Shown: in pieces, positions 1-11,543 of the stretch
Layout of the letters: each line of letters begins with the position of its first letter
Numbering within the stretch: position 1 is the stretch's first letter
Source of the DNA: Mixophyes australis
Lineage: Eukaryota > Chordata > Amphibia > Anura > Limnodynastidae
DNA: 64,000 nt
NCBI GenBank assembly: GCA_036250195.1
Contig: JAVHZZ010000003.1
Coordinates: forward strand, 340,509,375 to 340,573,374
Direction: 5' to 3'
Notes under the pieces: model-generated
Seen by the model: only the letters and a program-made list of their open reading frames with translations
Database searches by the model: none
Told to the model about the DNA's origin: nothing
Translations under genes and position numbers: made by a program

Positions 1-40
1 CGCTGTGAGGCAGAAGTGCTAAACCACCTGGCCACTGTGC
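1..40 (-). repeat. 5' end of a tRNA-derived SINE, cut by the window edge
   Basis: Read on the minus strand this is the same head sequence as the SINE at 57137 (a GGTTTAGCACTTCTGCCTCACAGC-type stretch with the Pol III A-box region). Only the head lies in the window; the rest, if present, is to the left. The call rests on similarity to the internal copies at 38894, 40060 and 57137. Confidence 0.5.
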
Positions 41-574
41 TGATTTATTGATTTGTCATTGAAGTATTTGTTTCCTAGTGAATTGATTGGCTGAATATTG
101 GAAAACGTCCACCTCCATTCTTTAGGGGATGTATCCACTCTACGTTTTCCCTCTAGCTAAGGATTCTGCGCTTGACCCACATCTTGCCCACCCGTGTGGG
201 ACATCGGTTTTTGCACCAATAGGAAGAAATGCAGCATTATACTCTGAACAATCTGTATAGCGTTACGCTTCTTGTTTTGCATGTAACATGGTTTTCATAG
301 CTGTGTTTTATAAACTGCTTTCTTATCTTTTAGATAAGCCACATTCCAAGCTGACCTTGGCTAATGTAGATTAATGGTCTGATACTTGAAGCTTTTCTTT
401 TTAGTGGATATAATACCATGCTTATTATAGAAGAGCACATACACCGTTAAGAAGTCTGGATTCCATTTCAAATTGAAATGTTTTTGGGATCCGTTCTCTA
501 AGTGTTCCTGGTTTACAATAGTCCTAGCTGCCAAGGTCAGCAGGACAATGGTGGGGACTGTTCAGTGCTACTAC

Positions 575-710
575 ATCTCCTTTATCGTTTATATAGCGCC
601 AACATATTCTGTAATTCTTTACAATTGGGAGCAAACATAGTAATATAACAATACTGGGGAATACAAGCGTACAATATACTTTATCACCTGTCTTGACTTT
701 GGGGACTTGC
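575..710 (-). repeat. L2/CR1-like 3' tail fragment
   Basis: On the minus strand the piece ends with a GTTGGCGCTATATAAAC-like sequence. This is the same tail seen on the L2-like element at 15748 and on the SINEs at 40060 and 57137. It is short, has no coding part, and could be either a LINE or a SINE end. Confidence 0.4.
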
Positions 711-1938
711 ACACCTATCAACTTTGTGTGTAATATCACACATTAATAAATGCATGAAAAGTTAATCAGAAACAGGACAAATATCAGTCGATGATTCCAC
801 CTCGTCATCTGGTGAAAAAAGCATTAAACAAAATTTAAAGTGCACGTTTTTATGCAGGTATGTCTAGATCTCTAAAGCTTTAGTGTTATAATGTACTGAC
901 GGTGCCACTCGGCCCTGATCCTCCCCTTATTGGCCTAGACTTGGGTTCATGATCAAAGAAAAAACACACAATATCCTGGAGTCTGAGCGGAGGAGCACAG
1001 ATTGCTTTTCACGCTACAACTAGCAACAAGAGCTAGTGAAAGCAAATACAAGTTTATAGTTACATATAGGCTATTAGGGACTATATTTTTCAGAACTGGT
1101 TCTACTGTTAGGTCTGTTTTGCATACTTAACCCCTACCTGAACTTCTCTGGGGAGATCTGTTGCTTGACTGGTCTGTTACTTGTGATGGCAGACACAGAA
1201 GTGATTTTATTTTTATTTCCTGATTTCTGACTTTACTATCCCTTTAGCTCTGTTGATTTCAACTGCAGATACCTGACTTTGTGCGTGACCTATCGCTGTT
1301 GTAGCTCTTTTTGGAATTTGGGCAAGGCTTGGGAAAGACTCGAGCACATTCCTTGTGGTTCCTGCAAAATAACTTGCGGCTTCAATATTTGTAAAAGCAA
1401 CATTGCAAATGTCACACGTTAACACATTATCTTTCTGTATCAGCTATCTGATGCAACGCTTCTTATTTCACCCAATGCAGAATTGTTCTTTGTGTTAAAT
1501 GTAAAGGGAAAACTGAACAAAGGGCAAATTTTCTCAATAGTGAACAATGTTAGGGATACTCAGACTGCAGCGGTCCACTTTACTGATCACTCATACTAAT
1601 AATTAGAGAATTCTGTAGTCTTCTGGTCTATGGATAAAATAGGCACTTCTAAGAGGAGTATTGGTGTGATAAGAGACAGAAGTCTGTAGCCTTATACAGC
1701 AGCTGTCCCCATCAGTGCATGCTCCAGAGCCAGTAACACCCTTCATGTTAAAACATGGTTTGTTTTGAATACAGGAAGATAAATATGGAAGACTACAAAT
1801 AATTCATGCCATGCACAGCATTTGATTACACATAACTGCATATTTGATTAGTTACCCACCTAGAAATATAGTAACTACCGGTCCTTTTTTAATAGATAGG
1901 ATACTTTTTAGATTATGTGGTTTGTCCTTAAGGGGTGT

Positions 1939-1959
1939 GGGGGGGGGGGGGGGGGGGGG
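1939..1959 (+). repeat. poly-G tract (21 G)
   Basis: An uninterrupted run of 21 G follows GGGGTGT in the RTN4 intron. It is long enough to form G-quadruplex structures in principle, and such homopolymers are often mis-sized in assemblies. No function can be read from it. Confidence 0.9.
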
Positions 1960-4902
1960 ATTCAATTGCAATTCCGCTAGAAATCCCTGCTCATCTGCAA
2001 AGAAAATTGTAATAAGTGCGGGGTCATAATATTAGAGACACCAGAGGGGGAAGGGGAGCTCCTTAGTTCAATACTGTTATAGGACTAGACTGTTAATGGT
2101 GAAATCCTAGTATTCTCCTATTCCCCACTTTAGGATTTTATGAATTTAACTTCCAGCAACAACTGTTACAATCTAGCGATGGAACATTGCACAGAGAATA
2201 GGCGGAGTTCATGATGAATTGTGCAACAATATTACATTTAGTTTTTGGTGTGGCAATACCACAAGGAGTCATAGCAAGAACTAATGGCAGCACATTTCAC
2301 AAAAGCTTCTAATTGGAGGAGCTCCTACCCATACACCGGCTACACATGACACAGTCGTCATGAGTCACTGGGGTATGTTAGTGCCGTTGGGTGTAGACAT
2401 AATCTACCAAGATACCTCATATTTGTGTTTATTTTGATCAGATTATTGTGCATAGGTCCAAACTTGGCACACGCCGTGATATCTGGTCAGTTGCCATTAT
2501 CTCACTTCGTGGCCAATGTTTGCTGTGAGTACTTTGAGAACTATTTATCTATAAAACTTTAGTTTCAAGCTGGCCCTGCTCTTCAGTCCAAACAGTCGGG
2601 TCAAGGTCTTGGCGGAGCAGCAGGACCAGCTTGTCATTTAATAAGTCTGCCTACATGTGTCACTGGGGACTGTCAATAGACAACTTCCACCTGCGTTTAC
2701 AGGGTGTATGGTCATCAGTGCAGTCAGATCAGTCGGTCTACTATGCCCAATAATGACCTGATTGAGTGGTTATTGGACTTGTTAGCTTATCATGCTGCAA
2801 TATTGCTGCGGATAGAGCTGTATGGTTGACTCTCTATTATACTATGCTGTTTTGTTTTCACACTTATATTTCCCCTTTGCTAGACTGGAATAAAATCCAT
2901 TCATTACCAAAGTATTTGGATTACTTATAATACATGTGTGGTGTTACTGTATGTACATAAAGTTATACATCTCTCGAACTGGTTCTGGTGTCATCACTTC
3001 AGGGAATGTGTATTATAGAGGATAATCGCCTACTGTAGTTTATTATGGATGTTAGATGTTGGCTCTGAGATTTTTATATGGTCACTAGCTCATTGGTGAC
3101 TTGTAATATCAATGTGATTACTGGGAGTGACTTATCCCATTATATAAACTGACTTTATCTTGTCTGCATAGTACACATTGCATAACGTTGTCCTCGTAGC
3201 TTACAGTGTAGAACCTGACACTGCAGACTGTCCCATTGATGCCCTTATTTTAGTTGCACCATGGTTTATCTCCAGCAAATTCTCCTTATGCAGACATACT
3301 CTACATACTGCTTAGTTTAGTGGGAGCTTATGTAATTTCTCAAGGTCACCAGAGCAGGAATGCCTTCACTACTGCTGACCCATCATCAGACCTCGTGCCT
3401 AAAATATCTTTCCCATTAGTTTATTTCTTGCATTACCACCTCACTATCTTTGTACTACAGATTGTAGTACAGTAAGCTGCAAATATTTATTAGACTGAAG
3501 GGGGCTATACCTTCTGTTCAGTTCCTGGACCATAGACCTATATCACAGGAAGGTTTGTATAGTGGCTGCGAGGGGAGTTCATTTCTTCTGCTCTTGCACA
3601 GAACATTTGTAGAGCGATCACGGAGTCCCTTGGAGGTCTCGGTTTACAGAGGACAGATTTATTTTTGGTAACAAACCTTACAGCGCGGGCTAGCTGGTGT
3701 GGGGGAAAAGCTTATAATATTGTATTGCATAGTCCCCCTTTATATATAGATTCACCCGGGAGATTAATTGCAGAGCCAGGACTTGAGAGGGTTTTTCACA
3801 TATTTAATTAAAAGCTCCCTTAAGGGCTCATGCACACTACACTGTAAAATGCTGACCTTTTACCTAGGTTGTCATCCACCAGCTAGAATGGCTGTCTAAT
3901 CCATACCTCCCAACGTTTGTGAGTCCGGCATTGGGACAGGAGTTGTGGCCACGTCATGATGTGGCGTGTTCAAGTGGCGATGGCTGCCCCAAACGCTCTT
4001 CACCTCCCACCCGCGGGACAAAGGCATCCTCATTAGTAGGGCTGAACAAAGCCTTCAGATCAGGACTCTCCTCTAAATTAGGACTATTGTGAGGTATGCT
4101 TTAATCAGTGCAGAGGATGTGGTGTTACTAACAGTGCGTGAATGCACTTCTCTTCTCACCATTGCTTTTGCCTGGTATGTAATAATCATTTGCTAAGGAT
4201 GCCCAAGCTACAGTGACCATGGCGACTAGAAAATACATCCCCCAATACTTAGAATATATCAACAATATTGTTACCATTTAGTAATTCACAGCTGGAAAAA
4301 TCTAGGACCAGAAACGTCAGCACTTAAAACTTCTGCTGCCTAAATGATTGTGACAGTGTGTATGGATATCAGTGGATGGAGATCTGCCTGACTTCTGTGT
4401 GACCAGCAACACAGAGAATGTGATAATTAGAGAGTGACATGAATGCTTGTTCACTTGGAGGCGGTCCTGTGTGACAGGTGATTACAGCCAAAGAGCGCAC
4501 CTCTGCGGAGTAAGATACCTGTGACCGCTCTTCATAGGAATCGGTGATTTCTGTCAACAGCGAAAAAATAGAAGAATCTAAATCGTTCTTCCTCAGTCTT
4601 TATTTAGTATTTAGTGTATGGGTCTTTAAGATGTGCACATTGAAACAAAGATTGATAAGAAACACAAAATAAAAAGGGGGCATGACAGTAGGAGAATAAA
4701 CCTGACCAGGGTTGAACACATTTCTGAATTGCAATTTAAATGAAGAATTGTGAATGTCGCCTACACATTGTGTGTGAATAAATAAATGTTTGATCAGATG
4801 TCGCTGAGAAGCAGAAGAGCCTCATTCTGGCTAAAGAAATAAATGTAACAACCTGTTGGGATGAAACCATTCTCTGCCCTCATCCTTTGCTTGTCTTTCT
4901 AG

Positions 4903-5041
4903 ATGCTGTTTAGAGTCCAATGTGGCTGTGTCTGAAGAGCTTGTCCAGAAGTATTGCAATGTCGCCCTGGGACACATTAACTGCACTATTAAGGAGCTGA
5001 GGCGCCTGTTCCTGGTGGAGGATCTGGTTGATTCTCTGAAG
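4903..5041 (+). CDS. RTN4: RTN4 exon: second half of the Nogo-66 loop
   Basis: The exon follows a TTTCTAG acceptor (4901-4902 AG) and ends CTGAAG at a GTAGGT donor. It starts in phase 2: the upstream exon supplies two bases of the first codon. It encodes the C-terminal half of the hydrophilic loop between the two membrane hairpins, with recognisable parts SEELVQKY, LGHINCTIKELRR and FLVEDLVDSLK. The first complete codons read CCLES, where vertebrate RTN4 proteins I know have AYLES, so two adjacent cysteines are an oddity. NCT is a potential sequon; loop topology would decide its use. The length of 139 bp equals the family exon. Confidence 0.93.
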
Positions 5042-5441
5042 GTAGGTTTCACAAATCCGAAAATAAAACCTTGTGTGTAGTGATTATGGGTCACAATTAC
5101 ATGCGATTTACAGTTACAGTAATATCCAGAATGCTTGGAAACGGCTGCTTGTTTTTGTGACTTGGTGCATTCTTTCCCCATGCGATCCCTACCACGCTTT
5201 TCTTATTGTTTAATGCCCAGTTTGCTTTCTTCCCTTTCACCCCATGTCTTTTGAATGGTATATTACCACCATGTGGTTTACACAATTCACCCCTTCTTGT
5301 ACCTGTTCATATTGTCTTTATATTGTATTCAATTCCCAGTCACTGTCTTATTGTTTAGAAGTTCAGTCAATATAGACTAGAAGAAACCGTCTTATCTGTA
5401 TGACCTTATTAAAAGCCAATTTTTTTATTTAGTTTTCAGAA

Positions 5442-6328
5442 CCTTGGATACAGTGGGTTTCTAGGTAAGGGATCCCATACCTTGGGTACAGTGGGTTTCT
5501 AGGTAAGGGATCCCATACCTTGGGTACAGTGGGTTTCTAGGTAAGGGATCCCATACCTTGGGTACAGTGGGTTTCTAGGTAAGGGATCCCATACCTTGGG
5601 TACAGTGGGTTTCTAGGTAAGGGATCCCATACCTTGGGTACAGTGGGTTTCTAGGTAAGGGATCCCATACATTGGATACAGTGGGTTTCTAGGTAAGGGA
5701 TCCCATACCTTGGGTACAGTGGGTTTCTAGGTAAGGGATCCCATACATTGGATACAGTGGGTTTCTAGGTAAGGGATCCCATACATTGGATACAGTGGGT
5801 TTCTAGGTAAGGGATCCCATACCTTGGGTACAGTGGGTTTCTAGGTAAGGGATCCCATACATTGGATACAGTGGGTTTCTAGGTAAGGGATCCCATACAT
5901 TGGATACAGTGGGTTTCTAGGTAAGGGATCCCATACCTTGGGTACAGTGGGTTTCTAGGTAAGGGATCCCATACCTTGGGTACAGTGGGTTTCTAGGTAA
6001 GGGATCCCATACATTGGGTACAGTGGGTTTCTAGGTAAGGGATCCCATACCTTGGGTACAGTGGGTTTCTAGGTAAGGGATCCCATACCTTGGGTACAGT
6101 GGGTTTCTAGGTAAGGGATCCCATACCTTGGGTACAGTGGGTTTCTAGGTAAGGGATCCCATACATTGGATACAGTGGGTTTCTAGGTAAGGGATCCCAT
6201 ACATTGGATACAGTGGGTTTCTAGGTAAGGGATCCCATACCTTGGGTACAGTGGGTTTCTAGGTAAGGGATCCCATACCTTGGGTACAGTGGGTTTCTAG
6301 GTAAGGGATCCCATACCTTGGGTACAGG
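5442..6328 (+). repeat. 38-bp minisatellite, about 23 copies
   Basis: Head-to-tail 38-bp units, almost identical, differ mainly at the junction: CTTGGGTAC (P type) or ATTGGATAC (Q type), with one hybrid near 6012. Each unit contains TTTCTAGGTAAGGGATCCC, so the array repeats a splice-acceptor-like TTTCTAG fused to a donor-like GGTAAG and a BamHI-type palindrome. Read on the minus strand, the unit resembles the start of a well-known frog dispersed repeat (AGGTATGGGATCC...), related to a single piece at 8499. It starts 400 bp after an RTN4 exon. Confidence 0.97.
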
Positions 6329-9177
6329 GTACATAATTGACTGCTGTCCTCTTTCTTAGACTGGTTAAATGTGTCCCTCGTCACTGGTAACAGTGGTTAG
6401 TGTGTTGCTGTCACTTCTGATGGTCAGCGGCATCCCGTGTAGCAGGTCCATAGGGCTCAGCTGTCACATACGAACGTGATTGCAGGCGCACAGAATCTCT
6501 TGTAGCCCAGCTGTCTCCTCTAAAGCCCCCGTACAGTTATGACAGTGAAAGGAGACTCCATAGAGGAACCTGGTGGGGTTTCCTTTTTGTATGTGCAACT
6601 TAGAAGATCCCTCTTAAGCTAGTGAATTTTCACAACAGTCAAATCCTTCATCATATAGAGGAAATTACATTTTAGATATGTTAATTGTGAAGAGCACTCA
6701 ACATTTCTGAAGCTCAGTTGTCATTTATTTGCATGCTGCAGCTATATAGAGATGCGGATGAAGAAGTTTGTTACCTCTAGCAACCAGTCCAACGAGCAAG
6801 AGCTTAATCTGTGTTCTTCAGTTTGTGTGAATGTCCCCCACTGTCTTTTAACAAGACATATAAATAGCTGATGATGACAGCAGTGCTTCCACTTAACATA
6901 GCCCTGTAATTCAGCAGTGTGTCATTCCAGTGCTATAAAGTTAATGTGTTTGTACTCAGATGTAAATGAGTTCCCGTGGGAAACCAATAAGGGTAACAGG
7001 ACTGTTTTATATATGACCATTGCAAACCCCAAATGTAAGCGTGTCATGTAGAGCACAGGGGCAGTGCTGTGGGCAGGTTGACCTGTAACATGAAGACACG
7101 TTGGCATGTGGACAGTCTCCAGACTGCAGTGCCTATTCCTAGCTGTGCATATGTAACTTAATGCACTGGTGGCCTGTGCATTTCTATTGAAGTGACTTAG
7201 CAGACTGTCAAGTGTTCTTAAATGATGGTCTCAGGTTTAATTTAAAGGTCACTACATTTCTGGGCTTATCAGCAACAGGAAAGTCTTTGATAGACAAGTT
7301 TGTGGCCTATTATATATTGTGCCTGTATCATAAAGGCAAAGCACAAAGTCTCCACACAAGGATCAATGTGGGTGTTTGTCTTATCTGTGTGTATAGAGTT
7401 ATAGACTCCGCTGGCTGACAGTAACTAGTGAGACTGTAAGAAGTAGCCGCTGACAAACAGCTGCTATCACCTTCCCAGAGGCAGCACTGTAACCTGTGAC
7501 CCAGTCCAGCAAATATCTCGGCTTTAGGAAGTAGTGCAGCTTTATCTTGTAGGAGCTACCCTTAGCATCAGGTGTCGTGTCTAGCCCACACTAGGGTTTC
7601 ACACCCACTGGTGGTTTATTATGTGTGATTTACTAGTGTCTGTCCTCGCGTTGCGGCCCTACTGCTGGCATTGGGGTTGTGGTGTGTGGGGGTTTTTTTG
7701 TTTTGTTTTTTTTAGTAGCTGTACCTTGTGTTGAAGTTGTGAAGTGGTGGCACCAAGGAAAGCTCTAAACGAGGAGCGATTTGGGGGGGTGGGGGTCTCC
7801 TATCCTGATACAGGAGTAGAGCTGATGCCACGTATTCATGGAAAGTGAAAGAAGTACAATGGTGTTAGTGATCGGTGGTCTGAGAATTATGGCCCAGGCA
7901 TATTAGACTTTACATGTTATATTAATCTGCTGCTTTAAATTGTCCTTTAACTTCATTTTTAGTGCGTTATCAGGATAAGGGTGACCTGTAATACCAGAAA
8001 AGGGAACCTTGAAGCGTTTGCTTCTGTGTTTCCTCTTTTACACAGATGTGTGAAGTAACTGAGACACTTTCTGAATCCTCCTTTGTTTCTGGTGTCTGGG
8101 ATATATTGCACAGGCTGTTACTTGTAAGGTAGATGTACCAGATACACCCAGTAGTCCAACATTGTCCTGTACATATTAAATGTCTGATTTGACAGTAACA
8201 ACCCCTTCAGACTAGTGCAGGGTTTCAGATTGAAATGTGATCTGTAAAGTGGCCTTGTTGCCTACACATCGCAATCAGACATTTAGTGAGCTGGACACAT
8301 ATTGGAGAATAGAACCTGTTAGTGTCTCACGTCCCAGTGATGTCACTGATATTTATGTCAGTGTTGTCATTAGTTCCTGGTGAATCATTAGGCTGAATAT
8401 TGGTCCCACCCACAAAATGGCAGCACTCACTGTGTATAGGTGACAGGCTCACATAAAGAATTGACTTGCAGATAATTGAAGAAATGATCTAAAGTTGTAT
8501 ATACAGGTATGGGAAGCCTTATCTGGAACTCGTGATCCAGCAGGTTCTAAAAACCAGAAAGGGGCTAACAAATTCTTGTTGCTGTTTGGTGATTTATCCA
8601 ACTAGCCGGTTGCTCCATATTAAGGGAAAAACTATGTACACTTATACTGCTTGTATTCATGTTTACTTTCATCTAGGGGACTGTCCCTAAGTAACTAACG
8701 TTATGTATGGTGACTATACTGTATCTTAGTCCATCTCGCCAACTGCTGACAAGAATGTGTTCTTACCATTTTCTTTGCTAGAAAAGATGAAACGCTGCTC
8801 TGAGATTGTTGCTTAAAGGACGGTGTCATACGGCGCTCTTTACTCTGTTTAAAGTGCTGCATTTACTCACATAAAGTTGAAATTATTAACATTAAGCAAA
8901 ACTCTGTCACAAGATTTCCAATTACTCAAAGCACTGGCAGCTGGTTTCTGACTAGAGTCCAAAGTCCTGAATAAAACGCTCTGCAATTGTGATATATTTG
9001 ATTTCAGCACACCCTGAGCACTGGAAGGGCCATTATAATCTGCCAGACAAGTGCTGCACTTTACCCGCTGATATGATAATTAGGTGTAATCCGTAAGAGG
9101 CCCTGTGACACCACCCTAGAGCTTTCATGTGACACACGTTGTGTATGTTGGAGACAAAACTAATGTGATGTTTTCAG
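6329..9177 (+). other. RTN4 intron, remainder
   Basis: No coding frame or RNA gene is recognised. Low-complexity T/G stretches occur at 7680-7715. A frog-type repeat fragment lies near 8499-8580. Otherwise it is ordinary intron. Confidence 0.6.
8499..8580 (+). repeat. fragment of frog 'ACAGGTATGGGA' dispersed repeat
   Basis: The piece begins ATACAGGTATGGGAAGCC and continues with TTATCTGGAACTCGTGATCCAG. It resembles the terminal part of a repeat common in Xenopus (ACAGGTATGGGATCC then TTATC-rich). It matters because the 38-bp minisatellite unit at 5442 looks like the reverse complement of the same terminal sequence. The call comes from memory of the family. Confidence 0.4.
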
Positions 9178-9247
9178 TTTGCAGTGTTGATGTGGGTGTT
9201 CACCTATATTGGTGCCTTGTTCAATGGTCTGACCTTACTGATCCTGG
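9178..9247 (+). CDS. RTN4: RTN4 exon: second transmembrane hairpin, part 1
   Basis: A 70-bp exon between TTTTCAG and GTGAGT, phase 0 in and phase 1 out. It encodes FAVLMWVFTYIGALFNGLTL followed by LIL, the start of the second long hydrophobic hairpin of the reticulon domain. Such hairpins insert as wedges in the ER membrane and bend it. The sequence is nearly the same as in other vertebrate RTN4 proteins. Confidence 0.96.
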
Positions 9248-10247
9248 GTGAGTATGGCTGTGTCCTTTCTGTATCCTGACCACATACACCTGATCTTTCT
9301 GACTAGTTATATCCATGTTCTGATGAAATGCTTCAGGAAAGACAGAATATGTATAATATTATACCTCAGTGCAGTGATGATTGACAGGGCTGCAAGGTTT
9401 GGCTAAATGACAAATACATTAATGATAGTTGACCTTTCTATAGTGAGACTTTAATTATAAACTCATTGATCTATAAGCATTCACAAATCTGCCTAATTAG
9501 CTTTTCAAGTGACCCCTTCCCACTGTGCCAAACAACCAAATCGGTTTCCGCTTTGATCAGGTTATACATATACAGTTGGTTTATGTACAGACCAAATAAG
9601 AGAATTGCTAGTGAAACAATGTTTCCCTGTCTCCCGATGACCCACTTGTATGATGTGCTGGTTGGGTGACTTGATTTACTACAAAGCGATCTTGGTTTTT
9701 AAAAGGCATGTGGGCAGCATAAGAGTCCTGTATGGCCTGCTAGCAGTGTGAGCATATTTATACAGATAAATCCAAGTTTTACATTGTTGGATAAAATCAT
9801 GGCTCAGTCTGATTTAAACGATATTTAAATATGACTAAAGCATTCTCATTTTAGGTTACTAGCTTTTAATGTAGCTTGTTCTGTTTTAATGGCCATAGTT
9901 CATGTTTAAAATATTATATTCATGACAAGGCAGATTATAGTCTCTGAAATAATTGATCAGTTGGTAGCATTGCACAATGTGTATTGGTACAGCTGTACAG
10001 TGATATTACTGTATGGTCTCCACATAGTTTTTACAAATGCAATGAATGGAGACAGTCAGTGCAGAGAAGCAACGCCACGATCTGAGCTGGAATGACACGA
10101 ATGTTCTGCTACTTTATGGAAAACTGTAATTAGATTGGTTCTTTATGTCAATGTAACCAGTTCTGTAAGTGGCTACATCTATAAAACATGTTTAGTGCTG
10201 TGGAAAGAACTGTGATTTAATTCAGCAACTCAATCTTTGTGTTTCAG

Positions 10248-10294
10248 CACTGATATCCTTGTTCAGTATTCCAGTAGTTTATGAAAGACATCAG
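10248..10294 (+). CDS. RTN4: RTN4 exon: second transmembrane hairpin, part 2
   Basis: A 47-bp exon between TTTCAG and GTAAGC. Its first two bases complete an Ala codon, then LISLFSIPVVYERHQ ends the hairpin and returns to the cytosol. The size and phase match the family, where the 47-bp exon is invariant. Confidence 0.96.
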
Positions 10295-10457
10295 GTAAGC
10301 GCATATACCTTCTACATGTATGAAACTGCTATTGTTGGCAACTATAACCTGTGGTTAGACTGATTGGGGGAAGCTTTGTGCAGAGCTTTTGATGGGTCCA
10401 GGGGGGGTTGACATGTATGGAATAACTAAATATTCTGAATTTTATTTTCCGTTGCAG

Positions 10458-10516
10458 ACTCAAGTTGATCACTACTTAGGACTCATAAACAAGAATGTTA
10501 AAAACACAACAGACTT
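10458..10516 (+). CDS. RTN4: RTN4 exon: cytosolic tail, part 1
   Basis: A 59-bp exon between GTTGCAG and GTAAGT, phase 0 in and phase 2 out. It encodes TQVDHYLGLINKNVKNTTD plus two bases of a Leu codon. In the RTN4 proteins I know the last part reads close to NVKDAMAK, so NVKNTTD is a lineage change. The preceding IDHYLGL-type core is conserved. Confidence 0.94.
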
Positions 10517-11348
10517 GTAAGTTTCTGTCTACTGCTGTATCGATCCTCCAGCCTTTGATGTATGCTTTTCCAATAGGTTTCTATAGCTTACTGTGGGAAG
10601 TATATTATTGTCTTTCCTGATCACTAAGAAACTGAGCCCAGACACCCACATTCAGGTCTCCCCTTAATTACTTATGTAATCTCACCCTGTATGATTTAGT
10701 CTGCTTCTATGGCAGGATGTGTGACTGCTGTGTTCCTGGTACAAGTGCTGGTAAACTCTATGTACATTACTGGTCTCAATTTACACTATCTACCACGTGC
10801 AGACAAATAGTGTCCCAATATTACCTGTAGCCTATGTACTACGATCATGTTACCGTATATACAGTCATCCCTGGTCCTTGCCAGATCTTGTCTTGTGCTT
10901 TCAGCATGAGACTGATCTGATGGAGATTAGTCAGAGGGCTCTCATAATAAAGATATTTAGTGATGGCAGCGAGAGCGGTTTTCGCGTGTTTGTGTTTTGT
11001 GACCTGTTCTGCCCTGGACACATAGAAGACCATTGTGATGGGAAAAGTCAGACTAGGAAGAGTCCTAAGGTGCTAGTTGCATTAATATTGCTCAAATGTT
11101 AAGGAGTAAATTGTGTTTTATTTAATTTGCAGTTGCAGAAAGTTTGATGTTCATAGTGTTCTAGATAACACCTGATCTCATAAACCATTGCAGTATGTGC
11201 TGTAGAGAGGAAGCACAAAAACCAGAATAGACAGAAGTGTGTAAGAAACGTGACTTCCTCTCTATTAGAACATTCGTCATGTTGTGTTTCAGACAAAAGC
11301 AATAAAGTTATGTGGATGACTTTAAAGCGGGCCTGTGGCTTTCCTACT

Positions 11349-11403
11349 ACTACCAAGTACCAGCATGGTTCCCTGCCTGACAGTGCATGCTGGTACTTGG
11401 TTG
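11349..11403 (+). repeat. short perfect hairpin in the last RTN4 intron
   Basis: ACCAAGTACCAGCATG and its exact reverse complement CATGCTGGTACTTGGT face each other across an 18-nt spacer about 100 bp before the last exon. The same kind of sequence forms ends of dispersed MITEs in frogs, so a MITE remnant is the likeliest reading. The transcribed RNA could fold into a stable stem. Confidence 0.7.
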
Positions 11404-11500
11404 TACAAGAGTCACACTTTGCTTAATCCTGTTCTCCATCTCTGTGGTAAATAATAATTTGCAGCAGTCATTAATCTGCACTATTCTCTTCTTTCTACAG

Positions 11501-11543
11501 GATCGCCTCTAAAATCCCCGGACTGAAACGCAAAGCTGAATAA
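11501..11543 (+). CDS. RTN4: RTN4 terminal coding exon
   Basis: After CTTTCTACAG the first base completes a Leu codon and the frame reads IASKIPGLKRKAE, then TAA at 11541-11543. The KxKxx-type dilysine end (KRKAE) is the known ER-retention-like terminus of reticulons. KIPGLKRKAE identifies RTN4; RTN1 and RTN3 end differently. Confidence 0.95.

Larger units (their letters stand above)
41..4902 (+). other. RTN4 intron, no exon seen
   Basis: AT-rich sequence with no open frame that looks coding. The reticulon exon that should precede 4903 (first hydrophobic hairpin and first half of Nogo-66) was looked for and not seen, so it lies left of the window. The stretch holds a LINE/SINE tail near 590, a 21-G run at 1939 and a diverged piece near 3905-4080 that resembles a frog MITE. 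Nothing else is recognised. Confidence 0.6.

Noticed and set aside
1213..1425. Minus-strand frame with CDICNVAF, a C2H2/matrin-type zinc-finger look
   Set aside because: Only the first Cys pair is convincing, the His pair is missing, and stops lie just upstream. No splice context. Could be a decayed retrocopy, but I cannot support it.
5442..6328. Possible CRISPR-like array
   Set aside because: Units are contiguous 38-bp repeats without unique spacers and the context is a vertebrate intron. It is a minisatellite.
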